From assembly GCF_947497045.1 (NCBI RefSeq), contig NZ_CANMEU010000010.1:62001-126000 (forward strand): DNA of 64,000 nucleotides, read 5' to 3'. The notes under the pieces are model-generated. The model made no database searches. It saw nothing but the letters and a program-made list of their open reading frames with translations, and was not told where the DNA came from. Shown here one piece after another: positions 37,055-46,606 of this stretch (position 1 is its first letter; each line of letters starts with the position of its first letter). This stretch comes from an uncultured Tateyamaria sp. Lineage in GTDB: Bacteria > Pseudomonadota > Alphaproteobacteria > Rhodobacterales > Rhodobacteraceae. The translations under genes and the position numbers were made by a program.

Positions 37055-38455
37055 ATGCAACCTCAATTGACTATCGATGATCTGACGATCTCAATCATCG
37101 ATACCGAGACGGATTCTGCTATTGCAACGCTCACACCGGGCGAGGCTATCTCCGAAGACCTTTTGGCCGGAAAGGACGTGACCCTTTCCGTCGAAGTAAA
37201 TGACGCAACATTGGCCGATGAGGTTGGAAGTATGCGCCTGAACTTGGGCGATCAGACGCGTTTGGAGAATGTTGAACCCTATGCGTTGTTTGGTGACTCC
37301 AACGGTGACTTCCTGACGGGTGAAGCACTTTCTGCGGGTACCTTCGAATTCAGCTTTGATGTGTTTTCCGGTGCTCGCGGACAAGGTGAGACGCTGCTGT
37401 CAGAGACTGTCTCGTTCAGCATCGAACCAGACACGGATCCTGACCCCACGCCGGTTGACCCTGATCCCGACCCGGATCCCACACCGGTTGACCCTGACCC
37501 AATTGAAGGGGAATCGATCGGTACTGAAAATGACTTTGCGGGCGTTCGGCTTTGGGTGGCAAATGACATCAGTGAAATTGACGATGCGGCGTCCACTGCG
37601 GCATTGATGTTGGGTGCGAAGAACATCGCGGACAGCGATGCCAATATCACAGGCTCCTCCGAAACTATGATCTTGGAAGGCGCATTCATCGACACGGATC
37701 GGGGTGGTGCACGCCAATGGTTTGACGATGTCGAAAAGGTAGCCTCGGCTGCGTCTGACGCCTATGATATACCCGTCTATTCCCCACGGTCTGACATCGA
37801 CGTGGGCGCAGGTGAATTTGCTCTGACACGGGATATGACGGCGTCGCTGGAGACAGCCTTCGACAACAACGAGCAAATGATTGTTGTCTCTGGCGGACCC
37901 ACGACGTTCGCAGGCCAGGTCGTCTCCGATTGGCTTGATGACGCACAGGGTCCAGACCAGATCGCAAAAGCCCAATGGCTCTTGGAGGGTGGGTTTTCAC
38001 AGGTCACACATGGCGGCGACAATGATGGTGATGACACATTGGACATCGTGCGGGATCCGGGACGCGCGTTCTTCAACAACAGCACATCCGGAGCGGGTCA
38101 GTCCGTCACGAACCCATCCGTTCAGGGCTTTTATGAGGACCTCCATGACAAGGCCTTCGACATCCTGATGACCGGGCTGGATACAAGCACGCTCTCTTCC
38201 ATCGAAGACAGCTTTGTTGAGGACTCACTCCTCATTTCCTTGGAAAACCAGAATAACAACAGTTCTGTCCGTGGACCTGCTGACGGTATTGCAGAGTCGA
38301 TCGGTGATGATCTCGCACGTGATTTTGCGTTGGACTATACGAAGGACGCCCGATCAGGCGAGATCATTGATATTTCCGATGTCGGGATGCTGGGCATCCT
38401 GACCGAAGGTGGCGATCAATTCTCGAGAGCAGATATGTTCGACTTCCTCGCATGA
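37055..38455 (+). CDS. Secreted two-domain protein with Asp-Pro linker
   Basis: A 466-residue acidic protein. Residues 1-125 resemble an Ig-like beta-sandwich module common in bacterial malectin-type proteins (GSMRLNLGDQTRLENVEPYA, then LFGDSNGDF). A DPDPTP-type linker (about 127-152) leads to a C-terminal domain of about 310 residues that I do not recognise. No signal peptide is present, and the end (DMFDFLA) has the acidic-plus-hydrophobic tail of type I secretion substrates. The start has AAGGAA upstream. It follows the G8 protein by 180 bp on the same strand and is ended by a strong terminator. Confidence 0.65.
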   Translation: MQPQLTIDDLTISIIDTETDSAIATLTPGEAISEDLLAGKDVTLSVEVNDATLADEVGSMRLNLGDQTRLENVEPYALFGDSNGDFLTGEALSAGTFEFSFDVFSGARGQGETLLSETVSFSIEPDTDPDPTPVDPDPDPDPTPVDPDPIEGESIGTENDFAGVRLWVANDISEIDDAASTAALMLGAKNIADSDANITGSSETMILEGAFIDTDRGGARQWFDDVEKVASAASDAYDIPVYSPRSDIDVGAGEFALTRDMTASLETAFDNNEQMIVVSGGPTTFAGQVVSDWLDDAQGPDQIAKAQWLLEGGFSQVTHGGDNDGDDTLDIVRDPGRAFFNNSTSGAGQSVTNPSVQGFYEDLHDKAFDILMTGLDTSTLSSIEDSFVEDSLLISLENQNNNSSVRGPADGIAESIGDDLARDFALDYTKDARSGEIIDISDVGMLGILTEGGDQFSRADMFDFLA

Positions 38456-38575
38456 TCAGAGCGGACACCGCATTGGATCAAACTTGCGATACCGCTTCAT
38501 CTGGTGGGACCACACCGTCCCGGCATCTGATTTGGAAACCAGACGTCTGATCCTGTTCCGTCCAAAACACAGAAG

Positions 38576-38602
38576 AGAAGCCCGCTGCTATGGCGGGCTT
38601 CT
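38576..38602 (+). terminator. Intrinsic terminator after 37055-38455
   Basis: A perfect 10-bp stem (AGAAGCCCGC/GCGGGCTTCT) with a 7-nt loop. The trailing T-tract is short (TTGCGTT) but the stem is strong. Confidence 0.75.
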
Positions 38603-38688
38603 TGCGTTATACAGTTCAACATCTGACCTAGGTGTTTGATCCCGCGGTTTGATGGTGTGATCCTTTCGCAAGACTGGAAGGAAACACT
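38603..38688. other. Short spacer and left flank of IS481 remnant
   Basis: This spacer precedes the remnant start codon. GTGTGATCC and GGAAGGAAACAC look like the usual leader of the element, but no terminal inverted repeat could be defined by eye. Confidence 0.35.
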
Positions 38689-39010
38689 ATGGGACAAATT
38701 CGTCATGGCAGCGTCACGACCACGCACGCTGTCCGAGCAGCGATACAATGATCGCAAGCTTCGATCCCGGAACTGAGCCGGGAACTGGGGCCTAATCCCA
38801 AGACAGTGGCGCAAGCGCAAAACGGTTGAAGATCAGAAGACTGGACCGAAAGAACCACGCTTAACCGTTCCGAGCGAAGACGAGGAAGCTATGGCCGTCG
38901 CGTTTGCGAAGCTAGAGCCCTGTTTGATCGGCATGGAAGCCTGCAGCAGCGCTCGCCATTGGGTCTGCGAGCTATGAAAGCTGAAGTTGCCGTCCACGAA
39001 ACCAGCAGCA
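38689..39010 (+). pseudogene. Decayed IS481-type transposase fragment
   Basis: Reading from ATG 38689 gives MGQIRHGSVTTTHAVRAAIQ, then an in-frame TGA (38749), then SQASIPELSRELG and NPKTVA. After a frameshift near 38,810 the next frame continues WRKRKTVEDQKTGPKEPR and EDEEAMAVAF. This matches the N-terminal helix-turn-helix region of IS481-family transposases known from Rhodobacteraceae. A further scrap near 38,985 (VAVHETSSRPPNA) resembles the DDE-domain stretch around FVELHEKATRRTA. The catalytic core is gone, so it is not mobile. Confidence 0.8.
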
Positions 39011-39180
39011 GGCCACCAAACGCCCGATTAGAGAAGTGAACTTTCGCGGCAGGACTTAGGTTTCCACCTTGGGTGGCGGCAGGGCTGAACGATGTTATTC
39101 ACAGTTTCAACAGTGTACCCTTGCCCTGTGATCTGAAACCAAAGGGATCATCGGTTCCGAATTCGAAAACAGAGCGAAAA
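39011..39180. other. Spacer upstream of amidohydrolase
   Basis: No gene is seen. The frame of the amidohydrolase extends back to 39073, but that part has no family similarity and overlaps the decayed transposon flank. Confidence 0.4.
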
Positions 39181-40350
39181 ATGCTGACAAATAGTGACCT
39201 GATTGAACTGACCGAATTTCGCCGCGCGCTTCACCGCCACCCCGAGGTTTCCGGCGAAGAAATGGAAACCGCAAAGACCATAGTGGCAGCACTGCGGCCA
39301 ATGAACCCCACGCGCATCATTGCGGGGCTTGGCGGCCATGGCGTGGCTGCAATTTTCGACAGCGGACAGAATGGCCCGACAGTGCTTTTTCGGGCCGAAC
39401 TTGACGCCCTGCCCATCCACGAACGCAATGATACCATCGCGTGGCCCTCACAAATCCCGGGCAAAAGCCACGTTTGTGGCCATGATGGGCACATGACCAT
39501 GCTACTTGCCCTGGGCCGTCTGATCTCGCGCAGGCCGGTGGTACGAGGCCGCGTTGTCCTGATGTTCCAACCCGCCGAGGAAGATGGAAGCGGCGCAAAG
39601 GCGGTTGTCGCGGACCCCGCCTATCAAGACATCAAACCGGACTGGGCCTTTGCCATTCACAACGAGCCGGGAAGCCCATTTGGGTTTGTCTCTACCCGTG
39701 TCGGGCTGATGAATTGTGCATCTCTGGGTCTGAAGATTGCGCTGAAAGGGAAAACCGCCCATGCCGCCGATCCGCAGGACGGTGTGTCGCCTGCATTGGC
39801 GGTCGCCAAACTGATCCCCGCGCTGGATGCTCTGGGCCACGGTGAGGGCGGCCCGCGCAACGATGATTTCCGCCTCGTGACAATTACCCATGCCAATATC
39901 GGAGAGCCGACATTTGGCATCGCTCCGGGTGAGGCCGAGATTTTCGCAACCCTGCGCACGGCCGGTGATGCAGGTCTGGACGGCCTTGAGACGGCGGCGC
40001 GTACCCTTGCCACTTCAGTGGCAGAGGAATTCAGGCTGGACGTGACGTTCGAGGTTCACGACCACTTCGCCGCATCTGTAAATGACCCGGAGGCCTATAA
40101 CGTGGCGACCAAGGCGATGGATGCAATCGGTGTCCCCCATGGCGAGGAAAACGTCCCCATGCGAGCGTCCGAGGATTTTGGCGTGTTCGGTTGGGGGGCA
40201 AAGGCGGCCATGCTGTGTTTGGGACCGGGCGAAGATCATGCCGCCCTGCATAACCCGGACTATGACTTTCCCGATGATCTCATCCCGATCGGCAGCGCAA
40301 TCTTTGAACGCATAGCGCGCAACTTGCTAAGGGATGCGCAAGGGGGCTAG
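39181..40350 (+). CDS. M20-family amidohydrolase (hippurate-hydrolase-like)
   Basis: A 389-residue metal-dependent amidohydrolase of the M20D group (hippuricase, N-acyl-amino-acid and IAA-amino-acid hydrolases). Visible motifs are RRALHRHPEVSGEE, the metal-binding CGHDGHM, PAEEDGSGAKA and a C-terminal ASEDFG. It is expected to cleave an N-acyl amino acid in the cytoplasm; there is no signal peptide. The start MLTNSDL at 39181 fits the family. The substrate cannot be read from sequence. Confidence 0.87.
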   Translation: MLTNSDLIELTEFRRALHRHPEVSGEEMETAKTIVAALRPMNPTRIIAGLGGHGVAAIFDSGQNGPTVLFRAELDALPIHERNDTIAWPSQIPGKSHVCGHDGHMTMLLALGRLISRRPVVRGRVVLMFQPAEEDGSGAKAVVADPAYQDIKPDWAFAIHNEPGSPFGFVSTRVGLMNCASLGLKIALKGKTAHAADPQDGVSPALAVAKLIPALDALGHGEGGPRNDDFRLVTITHANIGEPTFGIAPGEAEIFATLRTAGDAGLDGLETAARTLATSVAEEFRLDVTFEVHDHFAASVNDPEAYNVATKAMDAIGVPHGEENVPMRASEDFGVFGWGAKAAMLCLGPGEDHAALHNPDYDFPDDLIPIGSAIFERIARNLLRDAQGG

Positions 40351-40415
40351 GGCCGCACCCACGCGCGCAGACGCACAGTTTGTTGCATCATGGCGAACCC
40401 AAGACGCGGGACCAG

Positions 40416-41300
40416 TTAGCGCAACACGTCCCGCCAGGAACGTTTCGGCGCAAAGCCCACCATCTCCTTGGCCTTCTTGTTCGAATAAAACGTCTCATTC
40501 GGTCCCATCTCGCCCCGCACTTCGACACCGGGGTAGAACCGTGCGATCACCTCGTCAGCGGTAAGGTCCACCGACATGTCATCATTGGACACATTGAACA
40601 CCTCATAACCCAACCCATCCGTTTTCAGGCAGCAATCCACCATATGCCCCAGGTCTCGGGCATCGATATAGGCAAAGATGTTTCGACGACGCAGCGCCGG
40701 GTCCTGCACAAAGGCGGGGAACATCCCGGCATATTCATCCGGCTCAATCACATTGTTGATCCGCAACCCGTATATGTCCGCGCCCGTGCGCGCCTGAAAC
40801 GACCTCGCCGTCATCTCGTTGCAGACTTTGGACATGGCATAGCTGTCATGTGGCACGGTCGGATGGGTCTCATCGACGGGCACGAAATCGGGCTTCAGCT
40901 CTCGATCTGCAAAGCAAATGCCATAGGTGGTCTCGGAGCTTGCAAAGATCACCTTCGGGATGCCAAGTTTCGCGGCCGCCTCAATCACATTGTATGTGCT
41001 CAGGCTATTTTGCCGGAAACACTCGCCATCAGTGCCGATCATAACACGCGGGACGGCGGCGAAATGCACGACGGCATCATAAGTGGGAACGCCCGTCCCC
41101 TCGTCCAGTTCCGTGCCGTCTGTGAACTGACTCATGGCTCCGATCACCTGGCCCGCATCGCACAGGTCGACCAGTAATTCAGCGCAGTCCAGCCCCGAGG
41201 GCACTTGGTCCAGATTGACCACGCGGTGGCCCCGCGCCCGCAGGTGCCGGATGGCCCATTTGCCTGCCTTGCCGCTTCCACCTGTAAAAAGTACCCGCAT
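40416..41300 (-). CDS. NAD-dependent epimerase/dehydratase (extended SDR)
   Basis: A 294-residue extended short-chain dehydrogenase. The NAD site is FTGGSGKAGKWAI near the N-terminus; the catalytic Ser and Tyr-x-x-x-Lys lie in FASSETTYG and SYAMSKVCNE. The start at 41300 has a strong GGAGG 5 nt upstream, so the frame extension to 41423 is rejected. It is convergent with the amidohydrolase. It could act on a nucleotide sugar or on a uronate or aldonate; neighbours do not decide. Confidence 0.85.
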   Translation of the reverse strand: MRVLFTGGSGKAGKWAIRHLRARGHRVVNLDQVPSGLDCAELLVDLCDAGQVIGAMSQFTDGTELDEGTGVPTYDAVVHFAAVPRVMIGTDGECFRQNSLSTYNVIEAAAKLGIPKVIFASSETTYGICFADRELKPDFVPVDETHPTVPHDSYAMSKVCNEMTARSFQARTGADIYGLRINNVIEPDEYAGMFPAFVQDPALRRRNIFAYIDARDLGHMVDCCLKTDGLGYEVFNVSNDDMSVDLTADEVIARFYPGVEVRGEMGPNETFYSNKKAKEMVGFAPKRSWRDVLR

Positions 41301-41595
41301 TGCGCCCTCCAATAATGTGTATCTTGATGCCCGTCGCACCAAACGGCAAAGATGAACCACAAGCCCCAAGGGCGGCAAGACCTTGCAGGTCAACCGTCGC
41401 TTGTTGGCCGGACCCCGTCGCAAGAGTCATTTAGACGGCGTGCGTCCCCCCACCTTCAATACAGAGCCAGTCGCTCAACGGGAAAGAAAAGACTGTCCCG
41501 ATCACATATGCGGCGTTTTGCGCGCAAACACGGCCTTCTCGCATGTACGAACACGTTGCGTCGCAGCTTGGGTGCAGCAAAGGACCACGTCCGTA
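41301..41595. other. Non-coding stretch between epimerase and truncated IclR gene
   Basis: This is where the missing C-terminal part of the IclR regulator would be expected. None of the minus-strand frames shows it. The region holds the epimerase promoter. Confidence 0.45.
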
Positions 41596-42159
41596 TCACT
41601 CACGCTGTTTCGCGACACTCCAGTCCAACGGGTCAAGAAAGACACTGACGATGCCTCGATATCGGGTAATCCCGTCCCGCACGGCGGGCGGCAGGTAGGC
41701 CATCAGTGCTTTGCCCGAGGCAGAACAATGCACAGGTTCCAGCATGCCGGGGCGCTGTATCCCGCCCAATGATCCCTTGGCCTCAATCAGGCGCAAGTAC
41801 ACGACATCGGTTCCATTCTGCACCCCAAGGGTCAGATTGCCCTCAAACAGACCATGCAGGCGCATCATCTCGTCCAAGGCGACCGCCTGAATGTCGTATC
41901 CCGCATAGGCATTGCGCACGAGGTCGAACACCTTGGGGCCGAGCAGATAGACCTTGGACTCTTTGACATGCTGCACCAGCTGTTCATCAGCCGCGATGCT
42001 GAGCAGACGATGCAGCGTGCTCTTGTTCAGCCCCGTTTGCGCGACCAGTTCGGAAAAGGTCAACGGCGTGCGCGCCTCGCTGATCACAGTCACGAGGGAC
42101 AAAAGTTTCTGGACAATAAAGCTTTTCATGCCAAGCGGAGTACCGTGTTTGAAAATCAT
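41596..42159 (-). pseudogene. IclR-family regulator, C-terminally truncated
   Basis: The frame encodes a winged helix (LSLVTVISEARTPLTFSELVAQTGLNKSTLHRLL) and the first part of the IclR effector domain up to SASGKALMAYLPP. Homologues continue for another 60-70 residues with a Cys-containing effector-binding segment, but here the sequence turns unrelated after TRYRG and stops. The remaining 187 residues are unlikely to bind ligand normally, although the DNA-binding domain is intact. The start at 42159 was chosen from GGAG upstream and family length. Confidence 0.6.
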
Positions 42160-42571
42160 CGACGACCGCTCCGCAGAACCGTGGACCCGACGACGCTTGA
42201 TTGCTTCTTCGTCAAGCGAAAGAAACTGTTTGTGTTCCAAAGATCTCTGAGGCGATGTCGGTCCCTTGCAGACATTCATCTTACCCTGAAAGGTGCGGTG
42301 CCGCCGCCAAGAGGCCGCCATTCGCGCATATTGCAGCAATTGCATTTATTGCGAAGCTTGACGAGGATAGCCCCGCTCAGGACCTGCCATTTTTGCGTCG
42401 CTCGACCAGCAAAGGTCAAACATGTTCGACGCTCGTTGTTCGAGCCGTCAATCGGGCCGCATATTTGAGATCAATCGGTTCTGACCCCAAGAGCTTTCGG
42501 TGGAATTGCAACACCGATATCGTCCGCACCAAACTCGAAAGCCCGCTTTTTGATGTTGGTGCGTCCGGCCC
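42160..42571. other. Intergenic region, no supported gene
   Basis: About 410 bp, upstream of the IclR gene and downstream of the type I secretion genes. Frames in both directions are long but without family similarity. No terminator was recognised. Confidence 0.4.
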
Positions 42572-43885
42572 TCAGCCTTCGCGGAAGGCCCGGGTGAAAT
42601 AGTCGGTCAGCGGTTTGGACAGGTAATTCAGTGGCGATCTTTCGGCGGTTGTGATGAAGGCTTCGACCGGCATGCCGGGCAACAGGATCTGGCCGTTCAG
42701 TTTCGTCATCTCGCCCTCTTTGGGCACCAGTTCGACCTGATAATAGGACGCGCCTGTGGCCTCATCGACAAACACATCTGCGGACAGTTTCGTTACCTGC
42801 CCGAAAATTTCCGGCGTCATGCGCTGGTCCAGCGCGGCAAAACGCAAGGACGCATCCTGCCCCACATGGACCTGATCCACATCGATGGGATCAACCCGAG
42901 ACGAGACCACCATCGGCTGGTCCTGCGGGATGATATACATGATGGCTTCTGCGGGTGAGACCACCGATTGCAGGGCAAAGATGCGGCTGCCGTAAACCAC
43001 GCCGCTGACCGGAGCCCGCACATCCATGCGGGACAGGGTATCCTTGGTGATCAAGCGTTGCTGCACCAGTTCCACTTCCTGAAACTGGAGGTCACGCAGG
43101 GCGGTGATCGCCTCTTCGCGCAGACGCGAGGTCAGCGCGATGCGTTCGATATTCAACGCGGCAATCTGCCCGCGCAATTGCGCCACGCTGGCAGTGGTGC
43201 TGCCGATCTCTCCCAACAGTCGCGCCTGTTCCCGTTGCAGCGAAGAAACGCGCGACGCCGGCGTAAGGCCCTTTTCAAAGAGCTGCTGGCTGTCGCCAAG
43301 TTCGCTCTCGATCAGGCCCTGTTGCGTCTCCAGGGCTGCAAGCTGTGCAGACGCCCCTTCGATCTGGTTTTCGGCCTGCGCGATCTGTTCAAGGATCTGC
43401 TCGGAACTTTGCTGCAAGGATGTGGCGCGCGCCTCAAACAGCTGCGCCTGCCCGTCGATCAGCGCCTGTACTTCGGGGTCTTCGGCGGCCAGTTCCTGCA
43501 ATTCATCCGAGACCACCAAGGCCGAAAGCCCGTCCCGCTCGGCCTTTAGCCGTGCCTTGCGGGCGAGGATTTCAAAAAGCTGTCCCTCGATGACCGCCAA
43601 CTCGGACACCAGCCGTGTATCGTCAAACTTCAACACCACGTCCCCGGCGGCAACCTGATCCCCGTCCTTCACCATAAGGGCCCCGACGACACCGCCCTCG
43701 GGATGCTGGAGCACCTGACGGTTCGATTCCACCTGGATCATGCCCGAGGCGATGACGGCCCCTGAGATGCGGGCCTGCACACTCCACACGCCCAACACGC
43801 CGACCAGGATCAGCAGTGCCAAAGCGCCGACGAACAAAGGACCCTTTGCCGTCCATGTCCCGGGTATTTGAGGGGATGCGTTCAT
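42572..43885 (-). CDS. HlyD/PrtE-type membrane fusion protein of a type I secretion system
   Basis: A 437-residue periplasmic adaptor. One N-terminal membrane helix (about residues 16-36) is followed by a half-lipoyl segment (VIASGMIQVESNRQVLQHPEGG), a long coiled coil (about 95-290) and a C-terminal beta domain with DRSPLNYLSKPLTDYFTRAF, typical of the HlyD/PrtE family. It should link the ABC exporter to an outer-membrane TolC-like channel, which is not encoded here. Its start shares one base with the exporter stop (TAATG). Confidence 0.9.
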   Translation of the reverse strand: MNASPQIPGTWTAKGPLFVGALALLILVGVLGVWSVQARISGAVIASGMIQVESNRQVLQHPEGGVVGALMVKDGDQVAAGDVVLKFDDTRLVSELAVIEGQLFEILARKARLKAERDGLSALVVSDELQELAAEDPEVQALIDGQAQLFEARATSLQQSSEQILEQIAQAENQIEGASAQLAALETQQGLIESELGDSQQLFEKGLTPASRVSSLQREQARLLGEIGSTTASVAQLRGQIAALNIERIALTSRLREEAITALRDLQFQEVELVQQRLITKDTLSRMDVRAPVSGVVYGSRIFALQSVVSPAEAIMYIIPQDQPMVVSSRVDPIDVDQVHVGQDASLRFAALDQRMTPEIFGQVTKLSADVFVDEATGASYYQVELVPKEGEMTKLNGQILLPGMPVEAFITTAERSPLNYLSKPLTDYFTRAFREG

Positions 43886-45615
43886 TATTCGTTTGCCGTT
43901 GCCAAAGACTGTTTGATTTTCTGCACGTTGCTCACCATGGATTTCAGCACCTCGTCGCGAGGGCCGTCCGCCTTGACCTGCCCGCCATCAATGACCATCA
44001 GCCGGTCACATTCGGAAATCGCAGAGGGGCGGTGCGTTGTGATGATGACTGCGCGATTGCTCGCCTTGAATTCACTGACCGCGCGGTTCAGCGCCAAAGA
44101 GCCATCATTGTCCAGCGCGGAATTGGGCTCGTCCAGGATCAACAGAACCGGGTCCCCGTAAAACGCGCGGGCCAGAGCAATCCGCTGACGCTGCCCCCCC
44201 GACAACTGGCTGTCATCGCCGTGCACAATCGTATCGTACCCATCCGGCAGCGTCAGGATCATGTCGTGGGCATTGGCCCGCTTTGCGGCTTCGACAACCT
44301 TTGTCCCATCAGGTTCGGTCGACATGCGCGCGATGTTGTCCGCAATCGTTCCCGAAAAGAGCACGACGTTTTGTGGCAGGTAGCCGATATAGGATCCGAG
44401 ATCATCGGGATCATATTGATCCAGCGTTGCTCCGCCGAACCGCACTTCTCCGGTCGCCACACGTGTCAGGCCCAAAAGTGTTTTGGCCAGTGTCGTCTTG
44501 CCCGACCCGCTTTTGCCGATGATCCCCAAAGCCTCCCCCGCACCTAGATAGAAAGAGACGTTTCTCAGGGTCGGGGATTTGGCCCCCGGGGCCATGACGG
44601 ACACACCCGCAAAGGAGATATTCGCCTCGGGTTGCGGCAAGGTCAGCGTTTTGGGGGCTGGCGGCGTGATTTCCAACAAAGCGCCAAGCGCGGACCAGGC
44701 CGCGCGCGCACGCTGCACCATTGCCCATTGCCCGATGGTCTGCTCAATCGGTGCCAATGCGCGGCCCAGCAAGATAGAGCCTGCGATCATCGCCCCGGCC
44801 GTCATTTCCCCCTGCAACACCAGATAGGCCCCCACGGCCAGCATGGCGGATTGCAGGAACAGCCGGAAGGACTTTGTCGCAGCTGAAAACAGACCCGTCC
44901 AATCGCTGGATTTCATCGTCTGCTGAAGGGACACGTCGCGCATGCTGTGCCAGCGTGCGGACACCGCCGGACCCATCCCCTGTGCCCGCACGACCTCGGA
45001 GGATCGGCGGGCCTGTTCGGCAAAACCGCTGGCATGGCTGGAGGCGGTCTGGGCCTCCATCGTCTTGCTCCGCGTCAAAAATCCGTTCAGCAGCGTGATG
45101 ACAATCAACATCCCACCCCCAAAAACGGCCACCCAGCCCAGCCAGGGATGGAAAATAAAGATCGCGCCCAGAAAGAAGGGCGTCCAGGGGATATCAAAAA
45201 GCGCCAACATCACCGGCGAGGTGAAAAGACCCTGAACAGATTCCAGATCACGCAAACCGCTGGCCGGGTTAGCACGTTCCTTGGGCAACAACGCGCGTTT
45301 GAGCACCGCATCGAAAACCCGATCATCCAGCCGTGACTGAAAGCGTGCCCCAAAGCGCGCCAGCACCCGCCCACGCGCATAATCCAGCATTGCCATCAGG
45401 CCATAAAGCGCACCCACCAGCGCAAAAAGAGCCACCAGCGTCTCTTCGGAACGCGATCCCAGCACCCGGTCATAGACTTGCAGCATGAACAGTGGGCCTG
45501 TGAGCATCAGCAGGTTCACAAAGATGCTGAACAGGAACACAGCCCACAAAAGCCAGATGCCTTCCCGGCGGGCTTCGCGCAGCTCGGGAAACCCCGGTTT
45601 GGTATTCGCTTTCAT
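43885..45615 (-). CDS. Type I secretion ABC exporter (PrtD/AprD-like)
   Basis: A 576-residue fused permease-ATPase. The N-terminal half has about six membrane helices with the PrtD-type segment LMLTGPLFMLQVYDRVLGS. The C-terminal half has Walker A GKSGSGKTT, signature LSGGQRQR, Walker B LLILDEPNSALD and the switch His in TTHRPSA. No N-terminal C39 peptidase domain is present, so substrates should carry an uncleaved C-terminal signal. Candidate substrates are the signal-peptide-less proteins at 34280, 37055 and 48524. Confidence 0.92.
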   Translation of the reverse strand: MKANTKPGFPELREARREGIWLLWAVFLFSIFVNLLMLTGPLFMLQVYDRVLGSRSEETLVALFALVGALYGLMAMLDYARGRVLARFGARFQSRLDDRVFDAVLKRALLPKERANPASGLRDLESVQGLFTSPVMLALFDIPWTPFFLGAIFIFHPWLGWVAVFGGGMLIVITLLNGFLTRSKTMEAQTASSHASGFAEQARRSSEVVRAQGMGPAVSARWHSMRDVSLQQTMKSSDWTGLFSAATKSFRLFLQSAMLAVGAYLVLQGEMTAGAMIAGSILLGRALAPIEQTIGQWAMVQRARAAWSALGALLEITPPAPKTLTLPQPEANISFAGVSVMAPGAKSPTLRNVSFYLGAGEALGIIGKSGSGKTTLAKTLLGLTRVATGEVRFGGATLDQYDPDDLGSYIGYLPQNVVLFSGTIADNIARMSTEPDGTKVVEAAKRANAHDMILTLPDGYDTIVHGDDSQLSGGQRQRIALARAFYGDPVLLILDEPNSALDNDGSLALNRAVSEFKASNRAVIITTHRPSAISECDRLMVIDGGQVKADGPRDEVLKSMVSNVQKIKQSLATANE

Positions 45616-46111
45616 CTGTTCAACGCCACACTGATCGATTTTTTCGCAACCTGATCGCCGATATCTGGAATGTCACGGCCTTATTGCGTCACCACGCATT
45701 CACGTCGGATTTCCGCCGAAAACCTGTAAGGAGTGATAAAATCAGCCGTTGCCGTTACCGCTTCAACGGGCAATTCCGGACCCCGGATCCACCTATGCCG
45801 ACCTGTCCGGGCAACATTTCAGGAATTGAGCCCGCCACGCCACGATTATGTCGCCTTCATCAAGCTCCGCGATAAGCGTGACCTCAGCCGTCATGCATTA
45901 CGGTCCTCTGCTCAGAATCTACGCACACTTTGTACCTGATGTGCCGCTTTGGCCTGATTGTTCCAGTCGATCTTGCGTCCATATCGACCTTATGAGTCAC
46001 GCGGCTTGTCTAAATGTGTTTTTTGATCAACACTTCCTGACAAGCTGTGTTGGTTTTCTACCGTTTGCAGGCGATGCAGCCAAAGCCAGATGCAGTTTGA
46101 GAGGAAGTCTT
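45616..46111. other. Divergent promoter region of secretion genes and uspA
   Basis: A 496-bp region. A TTGATCAA palindrome occurs near 46,023, also seen between the other uspA and its symporter pseudogene (28,533), but it is too short to name. The ribosome-binding site GAGGAAG of uspA lies at about 46,101. No gene was recognised. Confidence 0.5.
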
Positions 46112-46546
46112 ATGACGAATTCGGTCTTAGTTGCGATAGATGGTAGTGACGGTGGCCAGCGGGCACTTCGGTATGCAAGTGAGCGGGCCAAGCTTGGCGG
46201 CGCAAAGTTGATCATAACATACGTCATCGAATGGTCACCTTATTCATTCAATACACCCGAAGAGAACGCAGAGCGTCACATGCGCCGCGAGGAAGAGATC
46301 GACAGGGCGACCTCCGGCGTCGTCGAACCCGCAGCAAAGCAGCTGGCGACCGAGGGCATCGAGTATGAAACGGTTGTCCGGCATGGGCCACCAGCGGAAA
46401 CACTGATCAAACTCGCGGAAAACTTTGGTGTGCAGCAGATTGTAATCGGACGGCGTGGGCAGTCGGGCATCAAGAACCTGCTGTTCGGGAGCGTTGCGGG
46501 CAATTTGGTCCAGACCTCGCCCGTACCTGTTGTCGTCGTGCCCTGA
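46112..46546 (+). CDS. Universal stress protein UspA family, ATP-binding type
   Basis: A 144-residue Usp. It keeps the full nucleotide loop G-x2-G-x9-G-S/T (IGRRGQSGIKNLLFGSVAGNLV), unlike the degenerate copy at 28544. The insertion YVIEWSPYSF followed by EENAERHMRREEEI is shared with that copy. The start at 46112 has AGGAAG upstream; the longer frame from 45848 is rejected. It precedes the intact AGCS symporter by 60 nt, suggesting co-transcription and a regulatory link. Confidence 0.87.
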   Translation: MTNSVLVAIDGSDGGQRALRYASERAKLGGAKLIITYVIEWSPYSFNTPEENAERHMRREEEIDRATSGVVEPAAKQLATEGIEYETVVRHGPPAETLIKLAENFGVQQIVIGRRGQSGIKNLLFGSVAGNLVQTSPVPVVVVP

Positions 46547-46606
46547 TACCCCGCTGCAAAGGTCACCCACAGGTGGTGAGCCAACAAAAAAATGGAGAGA
46601 CAAGTT

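Noticed and set aside
37430-37505. DPDPTPVDP repeats as a tandem-repeat element
   Set aside because: They are in frame within a protein and form a normal extracellular linker.
46023-46031. TTGATCAA palindrome as an FNR-type site
   Set aside because: The FNR consensus needs TTGA-N6-TCAA; this has no spacer.
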